A stretch of DNA of 64,000 bases from Helicobacter canis (GCF_900451095.1 NZ_UGHV01000001.1:1116001-1180000); one strand, 5' to 3'. Counted from the stretch's first letter, positions 1 to 8,516 are shown. Made by a program: numbers and translations. Notes: a model not told the origin generated them from the letters alone.

Positions 1-741
1 TAGGCAAAATGTGATTGTATGGAAGCGCACAAGCTCCTCCCAAAATCTCTCCCTATCATAGGTGAAGAGATATTCTAGCACCAAGCGATTGATCTGCCCA
101 CTAGATCGCATAAGGCTTATGATCTCTCTATGCTTTTTGTCTAATGGCAGCAAGGAGTCTTGAGAGAGAATCATAAAGTGGAGGTATTGCTTCATCTGCC
201 TTAGCTCTCGCTCTTCTTGGGCATTTAGCTCATCTAAGCATTCAAGCGTATCAAGGGCTGCGCGATATTCTCCCATATTTTCGTGGGCGCGCATTAGATA
301 GCTTAGGATTTGGGTGTTTCTGGGGTGGGTTTTTAGAATCTCAAGAAAGATATTTTTCGCCCTTTGCAAAAAGCCTGCATCAAAATAAGTAATGCCCAAA
401 GATTCTAGGATAATGATTTTTTCCTGTGGATTGCGCGTGGTATCAAGCAGGCTTAGGTAGATTTTGATCGCCATAGCACTATCGCCGGCTTTGGCGTAGG
501 TTTTAGCAAGCAGTAGTAGGGGTGGGGTGGGGTTTTTGGCTAGGTGGAGAAACTCCACTAGCTCATCGCTTAATGCGCTGCCGTCGTAGGATTTGGTGAA
601 GTTTTCTAGGGCGATTTGACGCTTTTTAGCGCGGTAGCGATTGCGCCCATAATCTGCAAATACCAAAATCACAATAATGCCCACTAAAATAGTGATCCCA
701 AACAAAGGATCGCGATACATAGTAGCTAGATAATCAAGCAT
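1..741 (-). CDS. Membrane-anchored tetratricopeptide-repeat protein, C-terminus outside window
   Basis: The reading frame is open from an ATG at 741 to the window edge (247 codons seen). Residues about 14-31 form one hydrophobic membrane segment, followed by a basic stretch (RNRYRAKKRQ). Helical repeats then follow, with TPR-like phrasing such as LLLLAKTYAKAGDSAMAIKIY and ILESLGITYFDAGFLQRAKN. One N-terminal anchor plus cytoplasmic TPRs resembles LapB/YciM, but the C-terminus that would decide this lies outside the window. It follows the SurA-like gene on the same strand after a 173-base spacer, so co-transcription is possible. The specific role is unknown. Confidence 0.75.
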   Translation of the reverse strand, partial: MLDYLATMYRDPLFGITILVGIIVILVFADYGRNRYRAKKRQIALENFTKSYDGSALSDELVEFLHLAKNPTPPLLLLAKTYAKAGDSAMAIKIYLSLLDTTRNPQEKIIILESLGITYFDAGFLQRAKNIFLEILKTHPRNTQILSYLMRAHENMGEYRAALDTLECLDELNAQEERELRQMKQYLHFMILSQDSLLPLDKKHREIISLMRSSGQINRLVLEYLFTYDRERFWEELVRFHTITFCL

Positions 742-774
742 TATAGTCCTTTGTGGTTGGGCTGTCTTGGTGTA

Positions 775-840
775 TGCAAAAGTGGATTCTAGTGTCTCTA
801 GCATAGATTGCCTCTAGGCGTGCAAAAGTGGATTCTAGTG
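775..840. repeat. 20-bp direct repeat pair carrying the dispersed motif
   Basis: Two identical 20-base copies at 775-794 and 821-840 each contain AAAAGTGGATTCTAG. Both are followed by a CTAGCATAG stretch, which suggests a local duplication of about 46 bases. They lie between the SurA-like gene and the TPR gene. Confidence 0.85.
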
Positions 841-914
841 CTAGCATAGCCACAAACTTGCCTATGTCTTTGTGGGCGGACTCTAGCGCGCTAGATAGGA
901 TTGCTAAGGCTAGG

Positions 915-1805
915 CTATTTGCGGACATATTCGATATGGGCTTTTTGCTTGATTTTTTCAAAATATTCACTCAAGATTTGCTCTTGGTGGTCTTGGGCGA
1001 GCTTTTGGGCGATGAAGTTTTTGGCTTCTTCAAAGCTCATCGCATTTTCACCGCTTTTATCCTGCACCAAAAATGCGACATAGCTGCCATTACCCGCGTC
1101 TAAAATAGGGCTAAACTGCCCTGTTTGTAGCTGGGAAAACATCTGTGCGATTTGCGGATTTAGCATACTTAGTGTGAGAGTTTCTGGGGTTTTTTCTACA
1201 CCATTTAGGGTTAGGCTTGTGTTGGCTATGGCGCGTTCAAGGAGCTTTGGGTCTTTGGAGCTATAGCGGATAGCTTGCACTTTGGTCGCTGTTATAAACT
1301 CGCTTTTGTGCGTGTCGTAATACTTGCGCATAGTTTCTTCGCTAGAAGTGCTTGATGATAGCAAGATATTGCGCATAAGCTCGCGCGTTTGGATTTGATC
1401 TTTGAGCTTTTGCTTGTAGGATTCTGTGGATATGCCTTGCTGATAGAGAGCTTGGATAAACTGCTGGTAGCTAAGGTTGTTTTGTGCGGCGATAGATTCT
1501 ATCTCTTGCTCAAGTCGCATATCATCAATGGCGATATTAAGTCGCTTGATTTCTTGATCTTTGAGTCTTTGGGCGATCAAAATCTCTTGGGCTTTGTCCT
1601 TGGAGATGTGCTGCTTGGCACTTAGGCTTTGTATCTCATAGAGCGTGATGGGGTCGTTATTGACCTTTATGGCGATCCCGCCTACTATATTGCTTGCTTG
1701 CTTGCTTACTTGGGGCTTGGGAGAATCTTGTGTATCGCCTAGAGCAAGGCTTACGCACATAAGCAAACAAGCCAGCATAGCCTTAGGGTGGAGAGATGAT
1801 AGCAT
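915..1805 (-). CDS. SurA-like periplasmic chaperone / peptidyl-prolyl isomerase-related protein
   Basis: This is a 296-residue protein with an N-terminal signal segment (LACLLMCVSLALG). A SurA N-terminal-type helical domain follows, beginning at IAIKVNNDPITLYEI and running to about residue 150. A region of about 100 residues then matches a parvulin-like fold in size (KYYDTHKSEFI through SYVAFLVQDKSG), but obvious parvulin catalytic residues are not evident. The architecture resembles the short SurA-like chaperones of Campylobacterota (Cj1289/HP0659 type), which help outer-membrane proteins cross the periplasm. AAGGA lies a few bases upstream of the chosen ATG. A later ATG at 1778 would give a more compact signal peptide and is the main alternative start. 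Confidence 0.75.
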   Translation of the reverse strand: MLSSLHPKAMLACLLMCVSLALGDTQDSPKPQVSKQASNIVGGIAIKVNNDPITLYEIQSLSAKQHISKDKAQEILIAQRLKDQEIKRLNIAIDDMRLEQEIESIAAQNNLSYQQFIQALYQQGISTESYKQKLKDQIQTRELMRNILLSSSTSSEETMRKYYDTHKSEFITATKVQAIRYSSKDPKLLERAIANTSLTLNGVEKTPETLTLSMLNPQIAQMFSQLQTGQFSPILDAGNGSYVAFLVQDKSGENAMSFEEAKNFIAQKLAQDHQEQILSEYFEKIKQKAHIEYVRK

Positions 1806-1976
1806 TGGAATCCTTGTGGGTTTTGTTTGTGGATTCTAGCATATTTTAGATATGGGTTTGTTGTTTTAGCTAGTGGTGTTAGTTTTGGTGCGATTCTCAA
1901 ACATTTTTAAGTCAAAAATCCATACAATTTCTCCCCTAATTTGACTAGATTCTAGGGATTTTGAGGGATCTACAAT

Positions 1977-3149
1977 ATGACACACACAAGCACACAAAAG
2001 TCTTCATCAAAGGGCATTTTCGCGCTTGCTTTAAGCGCGTTTTGTATGGGGGTTACAGAGTTTATTGTCGCAGGGATTTTGCCTGATATTGCCACACATT
2101 TTATGATCTCACAGCCTGTGGCTGGCTGGCTTGTAACCATCTATGCCATTGGCGTGGTGATTGGCGCACCGATTTTGACAATCCCCATAAGCAGGCTTGA
2201 TCGCAAATATCAGCTTATGCTAAATCTCTCTATCTTTTTGCTAGCAAATCTTATTGTCGCTATAAGTGATCATTTTTATCTCACGCTTTGTGCGCGCTTT
2301 GTGGCTGGCTGTATGCACGGCGTGTTTTTTGTCATCGCTACTATTGCCGCGATGAAAATCGCCAAAGAAGGGAAGCAAAACACCGCGCTAGCACTAATGG
2401 TATCTGGGCTTACGATTGCGCTTGTTACAGGCATACCTTTGGGGACATTTGTGGGGCAGCTCTTTGGCTTTCAGGCGATCTTTTGGCTTATTGTGGTGCT
2501 TACAGGTGTGGCGATCGCTAGTGTGTGGCTGATTATGCCAAATATACAAGGGCAAAGGACCTTTATCCGCAATCTTTTTCGCGCCCTTTGTGTGCCTAAG
2601 CTCTTGCGTGCATATATCGTAACTGCCTGCACTTGCGGGGCGAGCTTTGTGCTTTATACTTATATCGCGGAGTTTTTGCTGGTGCTTTCGCGTTTTGATA
2701 AGCAGTCTATCGCTTCGATTTTGCTTTTGTATGGTGGGAGTGCGGTCGTGGGGAATCTACTAGGCGGGAAAATCACGGATATAAAAGGCTCTATCATCTC
2801 GCTTCGCCTAATGCTTGGCGCACAGATCATTACTTACGCGCTTATGAGTATTAGCGCGTATTCTCAAGTGTTTGTGCTGATCAATTTATGCGTTATGGGT
2901 ATGGTGAGCTTCGCTTCTATCGCGCCGCTAAAGTCGCTTGCTGTTCTTTTGTCGCACAAATATGCTAAGGGCTTTGAAGATAGTGCCATTAGCGTTAATG
3001 AAGGCTCGTTTAATGTAGGGATCGCGAGTGCTAGTGCGCTTGGCGGGGCGATTTTCGCGCATTTGGGGATAGAGTTTAATGCCCTGTTTGCCGCGCTTTT
3101 CGCGCTGCCGGCATTTGCGATCGTGCTGCTTATGCCTAGGAGCTTGTAG
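1977..3149 (+). CDS. Major facilitator superfamily efflux transporter (DHA1/AraJ-like)
   Basis: A 390-residue protein with about twelve hydrophobic segments, typical in length for the 12-TM MFS drug:H+ antiporter-1 group. The segment FALALSAFCMGVTEFIVAGI is characteristic of the AraJ/YdhP/NepI-type exporters (sugar, nucleoside or drug efflux). The loop between TM2 and TM3 (SRLDRKYQL) matches the usual MFS charged loop. AGGGA precedes the ATG. The gene stands alone between convergently and co-oriented neighbours. The substrate cannot be read from sequence. Confidence 0.85.
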   Translation: MTHTSTQKSSSKGIFALALSAFCMGVTEFIVAGILPDIATHFMISQPVAGWLVTIYAIGVVIGAPILTIPISRLDRKYQLMLNLSIFLLANLIVAISDHFYLTLCARFVAGCMHGVFFVIATIAAMKIAKEGKQNTALALMVSGLTIALVTGIPLGTFVGQLFGFQAIFWLIVVLTGVAIASVWLIMPNIQGQRTFIRNLFRALCVPKLLRAYIVTACTCGASFVLYTYIAEFLLVLSRFDKQSIASILLLYGGSAVVGNLLGGKITDIKGSIISLRLMLGAQIITYALMSISAYSQVFVLINLCVMGMVSFASIAPLKSLAVLLSHKYAKGFEDSAISVNEGSFNVGIASASALGGAIFAHLGIEFNALFAALFALPAFAIVLLMPRSL

Positions 3150-3205
3150 CACTAGATTCTAGGCGGCTAGATTAGTTACAATTACGCTTTGCCAAAGGAG
3201 TTTAT

Positions 3206-3865
3206 ATGAAAAATGTGGGATACAAGGTATTATCAGGGCTTTTTATATGTGTGCTTAGTGTGAAGCTATTTGGTATAGAGGTTAAAGAGGGCACAGATTA
3301 TGTCGTGCTGAAAAATCCTATCCCCAATGCGGAAAATTCTGTGATTGAGGTATATAGCTATGCGTGTCCATTTTGCTTCAAATACGCCAAAATCCTGCCA
3401 CAAATCATTGAGAAAATCCCTGAAGGAGTGGAGTTCCGTCCTTATCATTTAGAGCAAAAGGGCGATTACGGCAAGCTAGCAAATGAGCTTTTTGCAGTGC
3501 TAATTGCCAAGGATAGGCAAGAAGGCATTAGACTATTTGATAGCAAATCACTCTTTCACCGCGCGTTGAATGTGTATTTTGAGGAATATCATATCCATAA
3601 AAACCGCTGGGGAGATGGCAGAGATCCGCAAAGCTTCCTAGAAACAGGGCTCAAAGCTGCGGGGATTAGCGAGGAGGATTACCGCCAAGCCCTTAGCACA
3701 CCAGAGGTAAAAAAGCTCCTTAAAGATTGGGAGTCAAGCTATGATATAGCTATTATTCAAGGGATCCCGGCATTTGTGGTCAATGGCAAATATCTCATCA
3801 AAATCAGTGAGCTAAAATCCCTTGATGATTTAGGGGAGAAAATCACAGAGCTTTTATCGCGCTAG
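3206..3865 (+). CDS. dsbA: DsbA-family thiol:disulfide oxidoreductase
   Basis: The 219-residue protein has a signal peptide (VLSGLFICVLSVKLFG) and a thioredoxin-like fold with an inserted helical domain. The active site is CPFC (SYACPFCFKYAK, about residues 55-58) instead of the E. coli CPHC. The cis-proline loop is GIPAFVVNG near residue 190. It introduces disulfides into exported proteins and would be re-oxidised by the DsbB-like membrane protein encoded 21 bases downstream, with which it probably forms an operon. AAAGGAG precedes the ATG. Confidence 0.88.
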   Translation: MKNVGYKVLSGLFICVLSVKLFGIEVKEGTDYVVLKNPIPNAENSVIEVYSYACPFCFKYAKILPQIIEKIPEGVEFRPYHLEQKGDYGKLANELFAVLIAKDRQEGIRLFDSKSLFHRALNVYFEEYHIHKNRWGDGRDPQSFLETGLKAAGISEEDYRQALSTPEVKKLLKDWESSYDIAIIQGIPAFVVNGKYLIKISELKSLDDLGEKITELLSR

Positions 3866-3886
3866 TTTATGTGTGAGTAGGGTAGA

Positions 3887-4522
3887 GTGAGCTGGCTACA
3901 TCAAGTCGCGCTATGGTTGCATAAGTGGCAAGCGCGGCGTTTAGGGTGGATTCTACTAGCGGGGGTGAGTTTGGGGCTTGTGGTGTTCTCACACTATGTG
4001 CTGCAAGTGTATGGCTATATGCGCCCTTGTGAGCAGTGCGTGTATATCCGCTATGCTTTTGTGGTGTTTGCTTGTGGGGCAAGCTTGGTCGCGCTTGCCC
4101 CGAGCGGTAGGGTAGCCTTTGGCGTGGGGTATGTGTGTATGCTCTATGCGTGCGTGCGGGGGCTGGTGGCGGCGTGGCAGCTGCATAGAATCCACACAGC
4201 TATCCATAGCGATGAGGTGGTGTTTGGCATACGCGGCTGCTCTATGCAAGCACACTTTGACTTTGGGCTGCCGCTAGATCGCTGGCTGCCAGAGTGGTTT
4301 GCTCCAAGTGGGGATTGTGGGTTTGATATGCCTATAATCCCAAGTGGCGTGGCACTTAGTGGTTTGCGCAAGGCTTTTGTAGAGCTTTATGCAAATGGGT
4401 GGTATCTCTTGCCTAAGTGGGAGATCGGCACGATGGCGCAATGCTGCTTGGTGATCTTTAGCGCACTTTTGGTGATGATTATGCTTCTTGCGTGGGGGAG
4501 ATGGATTGCGCGGGGGAGATGA
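3887..4522 (+). CDS. DsbB/DsbI-family disulfide bond formation membrane protein
   Basis: This 211-residue inner-membrane protein starts at GTG 3887; the nearby ATG at 3870 runs into a stop. Four to five hydrophobic segments are visible. The first periplasmic loop carries a CEQC pair (RPCEQCVYIRY), the DsbB quinone-linked redox site. The large second loop has further cysteines (RGCSMQ and SGDCGFD), as expected for the pair that oxidises DsbA. The domain order fits DsbB/DsbI of Campylobacterota, which often pair with a DsbA next door. It would pass electrons from DsbA to the quinone pool. Two copies of the GTGGATTCTA motif lie inside the gene. Confidence 0.85.
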   Translation: MSWLHQVALWLHKWQARRLGWILLAGVSLGLVVFSHYVLQVYGYMRPCEQCVYIRYAFVVFACGASLVALAPSGRVAFGVGYVCMLYACVRGLVAAWQLHRIHTAIHSDEVVFGIRGCSMQAHFDFGLPLDRWLPEWFAPSGDCGFDMPIIPSGVALSGLRKAFVELYANGWYLLPKWEIGTMAQCCLVIFSALLVMIMLLAWGRWIARGR

Positions 4523-4554
4523 AAGCACGCAAAGCTAGAATCCACTTTTTGACA

Positions 4555-4619
4555 GGATCGCCGCGCCGCCGTTGTCGGCTCGCGATGACAGGGGAATGGT
4601 TGATTAGGCTCGCAATGAC
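4555..4619. repeat. Partial copies of the GTCATTGCGAGC...GGCAATCC palindromic repeat
   Basis: GGATCGCC at 4555-4562 and GCTCGCGATGAC at 4578-4589 match the right half of the complete element at 8246-8343. A second right end, GCTCGCAATGAC, sits at 4608-4619. A motif core at 4536-4545 is directly adjacent. The left half is missing, so this looks like a decayed or truncated copy. Confidence 0.65.
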
Positions 4620-4635
4620 TATAAAAAGGGCGTGT

Positions 4636-4671
4636 CAAACGAGGATTCTAGCGCAAACGAGGATTCTAGCG
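4636..4671. repeat. Perfect 18-bp tandem duplication
   Basis: The 18-base unit CAAACGAGGATTCTAGCG at 4636-4653 is repeated immediately at 4654-4671. Each unit contains GGATTCTAG, a relative of the dispersed motif. It lies in the 201-base spacer between dsbB and the convergent secreted-protein gene. Confidence 0.9.
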
Positions 4672-4723
4672 ATAGGATCTCTATGGATTGCCCAAATAGC
4701 TGCCACGAGATCCACATAAATCC

Positions 4724-5332
4724 CTATCTTTCAAGCTCGATGACCTCTTGGCTAATATCGTGGATAATGTGCCTTTTCTCCCATTGGCGGTTTTTGTAAA
4801 TGGGATTGACTCGAGTGGATTCTACGCCGATTTCTTGCGGGATCTCTCCTTTGTGTGAGTGGCTTTGCTTGGGGCTTTTTGTGTCTTTTGGGGCATTGGA
4901 GATCTGTCTCTCATAGAGGTTTTGAGGCAGAGCTTCTTGCTTTGGTGTGGGTGTTTTGGGCGTGGGCGTTGGGCTAGGGGCGTTGGGCGATTGGGCGCGA
5001 TCTTGGCTAGGGGCAGGCGGTATGCTAGATCCTGCTTTAGGGGGGATATTTGGTGCGAGGCTAGGCTGGCTCTCTAGGTTTCTAGGCTCTTTATACACCA
5101 TACGCCTTATGATATGCCCATTACGCACGATCATAAAGCCTAGGATTTTGTTGCGCTTATAGTCGATGATCTCAACTCTATCTTCATCATAAGTAGAATC
5201 TGCCTGCGCCTTTGGGCTAGATTTGCTACTCTCTTTGCCTTCTATGATAGAATCCACCTGCTGCGCTAGCCCCTGCCCACTCACGCCAAACACACATAAA
5301 CCCCACAGCATAAACACGCGCTTAAAGCCCAT
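4724..5332 (-). CDS. Proline-rich exported protein of unknown function
   Basis: The chosen ATG at 5332 gives about 202 residues. It is preceded by AAGGAT and by a TATAAT at 5354-5359 with a short leader, which argues against the in-frame ATG at 5371. The signal peptide is GFKRVFMLWGLCVFGVSGQGLA. A small conserved-looking block, RVEIIDYKRNKILGFMIV, comes next. A long proline/serine/lysine-rich, probably disordered region fills the centre, and the C-terminus is charged (EKRHIIHDISQEVIELER). Such layouts are common in periplasmic linker proteins. I do not recognise the family. Confidence 0.65.
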   Translation of the reverse strand: MGFKRVFMLWGLCVFGVSGQGLAQQVDSIIEGKESSKSSPKAQADSTYDEDRVEIIDYKRNKILGFMIVRNGHIIRRMVYKEPRNLESQPSLAPNIPPKAGSSIPPAPSQDRAQSPNAPSPTPTPKTPTPKQEALPQNLYERQISNAPKDTKSPKQSHSHKGEIPQEIGVESTRVNPIYKNRQWEKRHIIHDISQEVIELER

Positions 5333-5353
5333 CACTATATCCTTTTTTAAAGT

Positions 5354-5359
5354 ATTATA
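5354..5359 (-). promoter_or_regulatory. Probable -10 box for the exported proline-rich protein
   Basis: On minus the sequence reads TAGTATATAATACT, a near-ideal TATAAT for the Helicobacter housekeeping sigma factor, about 22 bases upstream of the ATG at 5332. No clear -35 box is seen, as is usual for this group. Confidence 0.6.
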
Positions 5360-5398
5360 TACTAAACTCACGCAATCTCAATCACGCAAGGATCCCTT

Positions 5399-5794
5399 AT
5401 GAAACCAAAGTCTATCCACACGCCAAACGCCCCTCAAGCCATAGGTCCCTACTCACAGGCGATATGTTTTGGGGATTTGATCTTTACTTCTGGTTCTATC
5501 GCCTTGCAAGCTAATGGCGAGTTTGTCCAAGGTGGGATCAAAGAGCAAAGCGAGCAAGTTATGCAAAATCTCCAAGCAGTGCTTGAAGCAAGCGGATCCG
5601 GGCTTGAATATGTGCTAAAAACCACTTGCTTTTTGGCTGATATGGGGGATTTCGCAGTGTTTAATGAGATCTATGCCAAGGCATTTGGCACGCACAAGCC
5701 CGCGCGCAGCACCATAGCTGTCAAATCCCTGCCAAAAGACGCGCTAGTAGAGGTAGAAGTGATCGCTACTAAAAAAGTGGATTCTAGCTCATAG
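5399..5794 (+). CDS. ridA: RidA family reactive enamine/imine deaminase
   Basis: A 131-residue protein of standard RidA/YjgF/UK114 length. It begins KSIHTPNAPQAIGPYSQAI, the family N-terminal signature, and has GDLIFTSGSIAL. The substrate-binding arginine lies in HKPARSTIAV, followed by LPKDALVEVEVIATKK. It hydrolyses 2-aminoacrylate-type intermediates produced by PLP enzymes. AAGGAT precedes the ATG. It is divergent from the proline-rich protein gene. The stop codon is followed closely by rplU promoter sequence. Confidence 0.93.
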   Translation: MKPKSIHTPNAPQAIGPYSQAICFGDLIFTSGSIALQANGEFVQGGIKEQSEQVMQNLQAVLEASGSGLEYVLKTTCFLADMGDFAVFNEIYAKAFGTHKPARSTIAVKSLPKDALVEVEVIATKKVDSSS

Positions 5795-5830
5795 CCCCCA
5801 AAATTAAGCAAAACACAAACATTTTATCGC

Positions 5831-5870
5831 TACAATCGCGCCCTTGCATACCTAAGCCTAAAGGCATAGG
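5831..5870 (+). promoter_or_regulatory. Promoter and leader hairpin of rplU-rpmA
   Basis: GCTACAAT provides a -10-like TACAAT at 5831-5836. The transcribed leader contains an imperfect hairpin, CCTAAGCCT / AGGCATAGG (one mismatch) at 5851-5870, ahead of the rplU ribosome-binding site AAGGAA. A leader hairpin before a ribosomal protein gene could serve autoregulation, but this is inference. Confidence 0.4.
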
Positions 5871-5897
5871 TGGCGTATCAAACCACAAGGAAACACG

Positions 5898-6209
5898 ATG
5901 TATGCGATTTTGAAGAATGGAGGCAAGCAATACAAGGTAGAGCAAGGGAGCATTATCCTGCTTGATAAACTAAGCCTTGAGCCAAAGTCAAAAATCAGCT
6001 TTGAAGAAGTGCTGGCACTGCACGATGGCAAGTCTATCGTAGTAGGCACACCATTTGTCGCAGGCGCGAAGATAGAAGCTGAAGTGATCAACGAAGGTCG
6101 CGGGAAAAAGGTCATAACCTTTAAAAAACGCAGAAGAAAAGATAGTAAGACTAAGCGCGGATTTCGCCGAGATTTCACACGCGTGAGAATCACAAGTATC
6201 ACAAAATAA
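5898..6209 (+). CDS. rplU: 50S ribosomal protein L21
   Basis: The protein is 103 residues, the normal length for bL21. It starts [17 protein letters not shown] and ends with the basic RNA-binding region [19 protein letters not shown]. It binds 23S rRNA in the large subunit. AAGGAA precedes the ATG. Nine bases separate it from rpmA, the universal rplU-rpmA pairing. Confidence 0.98.
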   Translation: MYAILKNGGKQYKVEQGSIILLDKLSLEPKSKISFEEVLALHDGKSIVVGTPFVAGAKIEAEVINEGRGKKVITFKKRRRKDSKTKRGFRRDFTRVRITSITK

Positions 6210-6218
6210 GGAGCAACA

Positions 6219-6482
6219 ATGGCACACAAGAAAGGTCAAGGAAGCACCCAGAATAATAGGGATTCTGCAGGGAGAAGACTAGGCGTTAAGAAATTTGGCT
6301 CGCAATTTGTCCGTGCGGGTAATATCATCATCCGCCAAAGAGGGACAAAAGTCCATCCCGGAGATAATGTAGGGATCGGCAAAGACCACACGATCTACGC
6401 GCTCATCGATGGGGTCGTGCAATTCTCACAGAAGACCAAAGAGCGCAAGAAAGTCTCTGTAATCCCAGCTGCTAACTCCTAG
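6219..6482 (+). CDS. rpmA: 50S ribosomal protein L27
   Basis: An 87-residue bL27. It begins [20 protein letters not shown], so it starts directly at the mature N-terminus and lacks the Firmicutes-type cleaved extension. [22 protein letters not shown] is the family core. L27 reaches the peptidyl-transferase centre. AAGGAG precedes the ATG. A motif core overlaps the last bases of the gene (6480-6489), where it could contribute to transcription end signals. Confidence 0.98.
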   Translation: MAHKKGQGSTQNNRDSAGRRLGVKKFGSQFVRAGNIIIRQRGTKVHPGDNVGIGKDHTIYALIDGVVQFSQKTKERKKVSVIPAANS

Positions 6483-6566
6483 AATCCACTTTTTAGGAGT
6501 CTTATCCACGCGCTAGCCTAGCTAGTGCTATCTCTACTCACACTCACAATCCCCAAAGGAGAGCCT

Positions 6567-7067
6567 ATGAAATCCACGCCAGCACGCATCATCTGCTTTG
6601 TATGCGCACTTTTTCTCGTATCTGCGCCACTATATGCCGAGCAAGCAGCCCCTAGCAAATCCTATAAAAAAACCTTTGAGAAGTTCCTAGAAATCTCTCA
6701 AAGCAACGCTATGCTAAAAGACATAAGCGATGGCAAAGCCGCAGAGCAGATCATCGCACAAATCACAAAAGGGCAAGATATCACCAAAGCCCAAAAGGAC
6801 AAAGTTACTCGCATTGTGCGCGATACTTTCTCTAGCATAGCAAAAGATCTAGAAAGCCAAATACTGCTGCTGTATCATAAGTATTACACAGAGCAAGACT
6901 TAAACGATCTAATCGCGCTCTATCAAACCCCAGCTGGCAAAAAGCTGGCTAATAATGCAGTGGCGACTCTTAGAGACTCTCAAGAGCTAGTCCAAGCTAT
7001 GGTGATCCAATATTTCCCCAAGATGGAGTCCCAAATCCACCAAATCCTAGCAGAGTCCAAAAAATAG
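6567..7067 (+). CDS. Exported DUF2059-family protein
   Basis: The ATG at 6567 is preceded by AAAGGAG and gives about 166 residues with a signal peptide (IICFVCALFLVSAPLYA). The in-frame upstream ATG at 6525 has no such support. The mature part is helical and contains YYTEQDLNDLIALYQTPAGKK, the hallmark of DUF2059 (family role unknown), followed by a C-terminal helix. It lies between rpmA and obg on the same strand. Confidence 0.75.
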   Translation: MKSTPARIICFVCALFLVSAPLYAEQAAPSKSYKKTFEKFLEISQSNAMLKDISDGKAAEQIIAQITKGQDITKAQKDKVTRIVRDTFSSIAKDLESQILLLYHKYYTEQDLNDLIALYQTPAGKKLANNAVATLRDSQELVQAMVIQYFPKMESQIHQILAESKK

Positions 7068-7095
7068 CTACTTGTAAAGTGGCTAAAGGTAGCTG

Positions 7096-8163
7096 ATGTT
7101 TATCGATAGTGCGGATATTTTTGTCGCTTCTGGAAATGGCGGTGCTGGAGCGGTGAGCTTTAGGCGAGAGAAGTTTGTCATACAGGGCGGACCTGATGGG
7201 GGCGATGGTGGCAAGGGGGGCGATGTTGTCTTATGTGTTGATAACAATGCCGATACACTCTCAAACTTCCGTGGCAAAAAACACCACAAAGCCCAGCACG
7301 GCACGCCGGGAGGCTCACGCCGCTGCACAGGCAAAAATGGAGCCAATCTCATCATCAAAGTCCCGCTAGGCACGCAGATTTTTAATTATGATAGCGGCGA
7401 GCTGCTTGCAGACTTAGACTCTCCTAGCAAAGAAGTGCTACTGCTTAAAGGTGGCAAGGGCGGGCTAGGCAACTCCCGCTTCAAAAACGCAAGCAACCAA
7501 GCCCCAACCTACGCGCAAAAAGGCTTGCCCGGCACCTCACTACACCTGCGCCTAGAGCTTAAACTCATCGCTGATGTAGGGCTTGTGGGCTACCCAAATG
7601 CCGGCAAATCTAGCCTTATCTCCACACTCTCCAACGCTAAACCAGAAGTAGCAAACTACGCATTTACCACGCTCACGCCACATTTGGGCGTGGTGGAAGT
7701 TGATGAATTGCACTCCTTTGTGATGGCAGATATACCCGGGATCATCGATGGCGCGAGTCAAGGCAAGGGGCTTGGGCTGGAGTTTTTGAAGCATATTGAG
7801 CGCACGAAGTTTTTGCTCTTTGTGCTAGATGGGCTAAATGACCCAAGCACGCAGTATAGCCACTTGGCAAAAGAGCTTGCGAGCTTTAGCGCAGATCTTA
7901 GCACGCGTCCATTTGGGATTATTATTAGCAAGCTTGATGTCGCGCAAGATCTCTCTAGTAAGTTTGCTGCTTTGCTAGCGATATTTGCGCAGCCAATCCT
8001 GCAGGATTTAGATATATCTAAGCCCATACTCCTAGAATCTAGCGAGCAAAGCACGCAATCACTGCCACATTTGCCGCACTTCATCTTAGGTATCTCTTCT
8101 GTGGCACATACCAATACCAAGTCGCTTACATTTTTGCTCCATAAAGCACTGCAAGACATTTGA
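7096..8163 (+). CDS. obg: Obg/CgtA ribosome-associated GTPase
   Basis: The 355-residue protein starts with the glycine-rich Obg fold ([20 protein letters not shown] and [12 protein letters not shown]). The G domain follows: P-loop GYPNAGKSS near residue 165, switch region [10 protein letters not shown]3 DIPGIIDGA, and a G4 element reading SKLD where NKxD is usual. It acts in 50S assembly and stress control. The rplU-rpmA-(DUF2059)-obg order reflects the widespread rplU-rpmA-obg cluster. Confidence 0.96.
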   Translation: MFIDSADIFVASGNGGAGAVSFRREKFVIQGGPDGGDGGKGGDVVLCVDNNADTLSNFRGKKHHKAQHGTPGGSRRCTGKNGANLIIKVPLGTQIFNYDSGELLADLDSPSKEVLLLKGGKGGLGNSRFKNASNQAPTYAQKGLPGTSLHLRLELKLIADVGLVGYPNAGKSSLISTLSNAKPEVANYAFTTLTPHLGVVEVDELHSFVMADIPGIIDGASQGKGLGLEFLKHIERTKFLLFVLDGLNDPSTQYSHLAKELASFSADLSTRPFGIIISKLDVAQDLSSKFAALLAIFAQPILQDLDISKPILLESSEQSTQSLPHLPHFILGISSVAHTNTKSLTFLLHKALQDI

Positions 8164-8245
8164 CCTACCCTAGAATCCACTTTTTGTAATCCTACCGCCG
8201 CGACTCTCTTAATTTTTTAGGTTTTAATTTTCAAGCTTATTTTCC

Positions 8246-8343
8246 GTCATTGCGAGCGGTGTGCCAACACGGCGCGGCAATCCATTTTCAAAAAGTGGAT
8301 TCTAGTATGGATTGCCACGCTCGTTTCACTCGCTCGCAATGAC
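8246..8343. repeat. Complete nested palindromic repeat element, 98 bp
   Basis: The outer arms GTCATTGCGAGC (8246-8257) and GCTCGCAATGAC (8332-8343) are perfect inverted repeats. The inner arms GGCAATCCA (8276-8284) and TGGATTGCC (8308-8316) are also perfect. The centre contains one motif core (8295-8304). No coding capacity is seen. The structure resembles REP- or MITE-type elements. Confidence 0.85.
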
Positions 8344-8480
8344 AATAAAACGCGATATGTAAAAAATGGATTCTAGTAAAGGTTATTTTGCTAGCGCAAA
8401 ATTATGAATCGTCTCGTTACACTCGCTTACGATGATGGAAAAAGGGGAGTAAAGCTTACGATGATGAGTTTGGGCTTACT

Positions 8481-8516
8481 CCCTAGAATCCACTTTTGTA
8501 AAAGTGGATTCTAGGG
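8481..8516. terminator. 17-bp perfect hairpin built from two inverted motif copies
   Basis: The left arm (8481-8497) runs CCCTAGAATCCACTTTT. The loop is GT. The right arm (8500-8516) is its exact complement. It lies between the convergent ends of obg and the PDZ gene. The stem ends in A/T tracts on both sides of the loop, not in a classical downstream T-run, so terminator function is inferred. Confidence 0.6.

Noticed and set aside
4492-4719. 75-codon open frame on plus
   Set aside because: Its sequence is made from the palindromic repeat and the 18-base tandem repeat; not a gene.
7758-8180. 140-codon open frame on minus
   Set aside because: Antisense to the Obg GTPase domain; no family resemblance.
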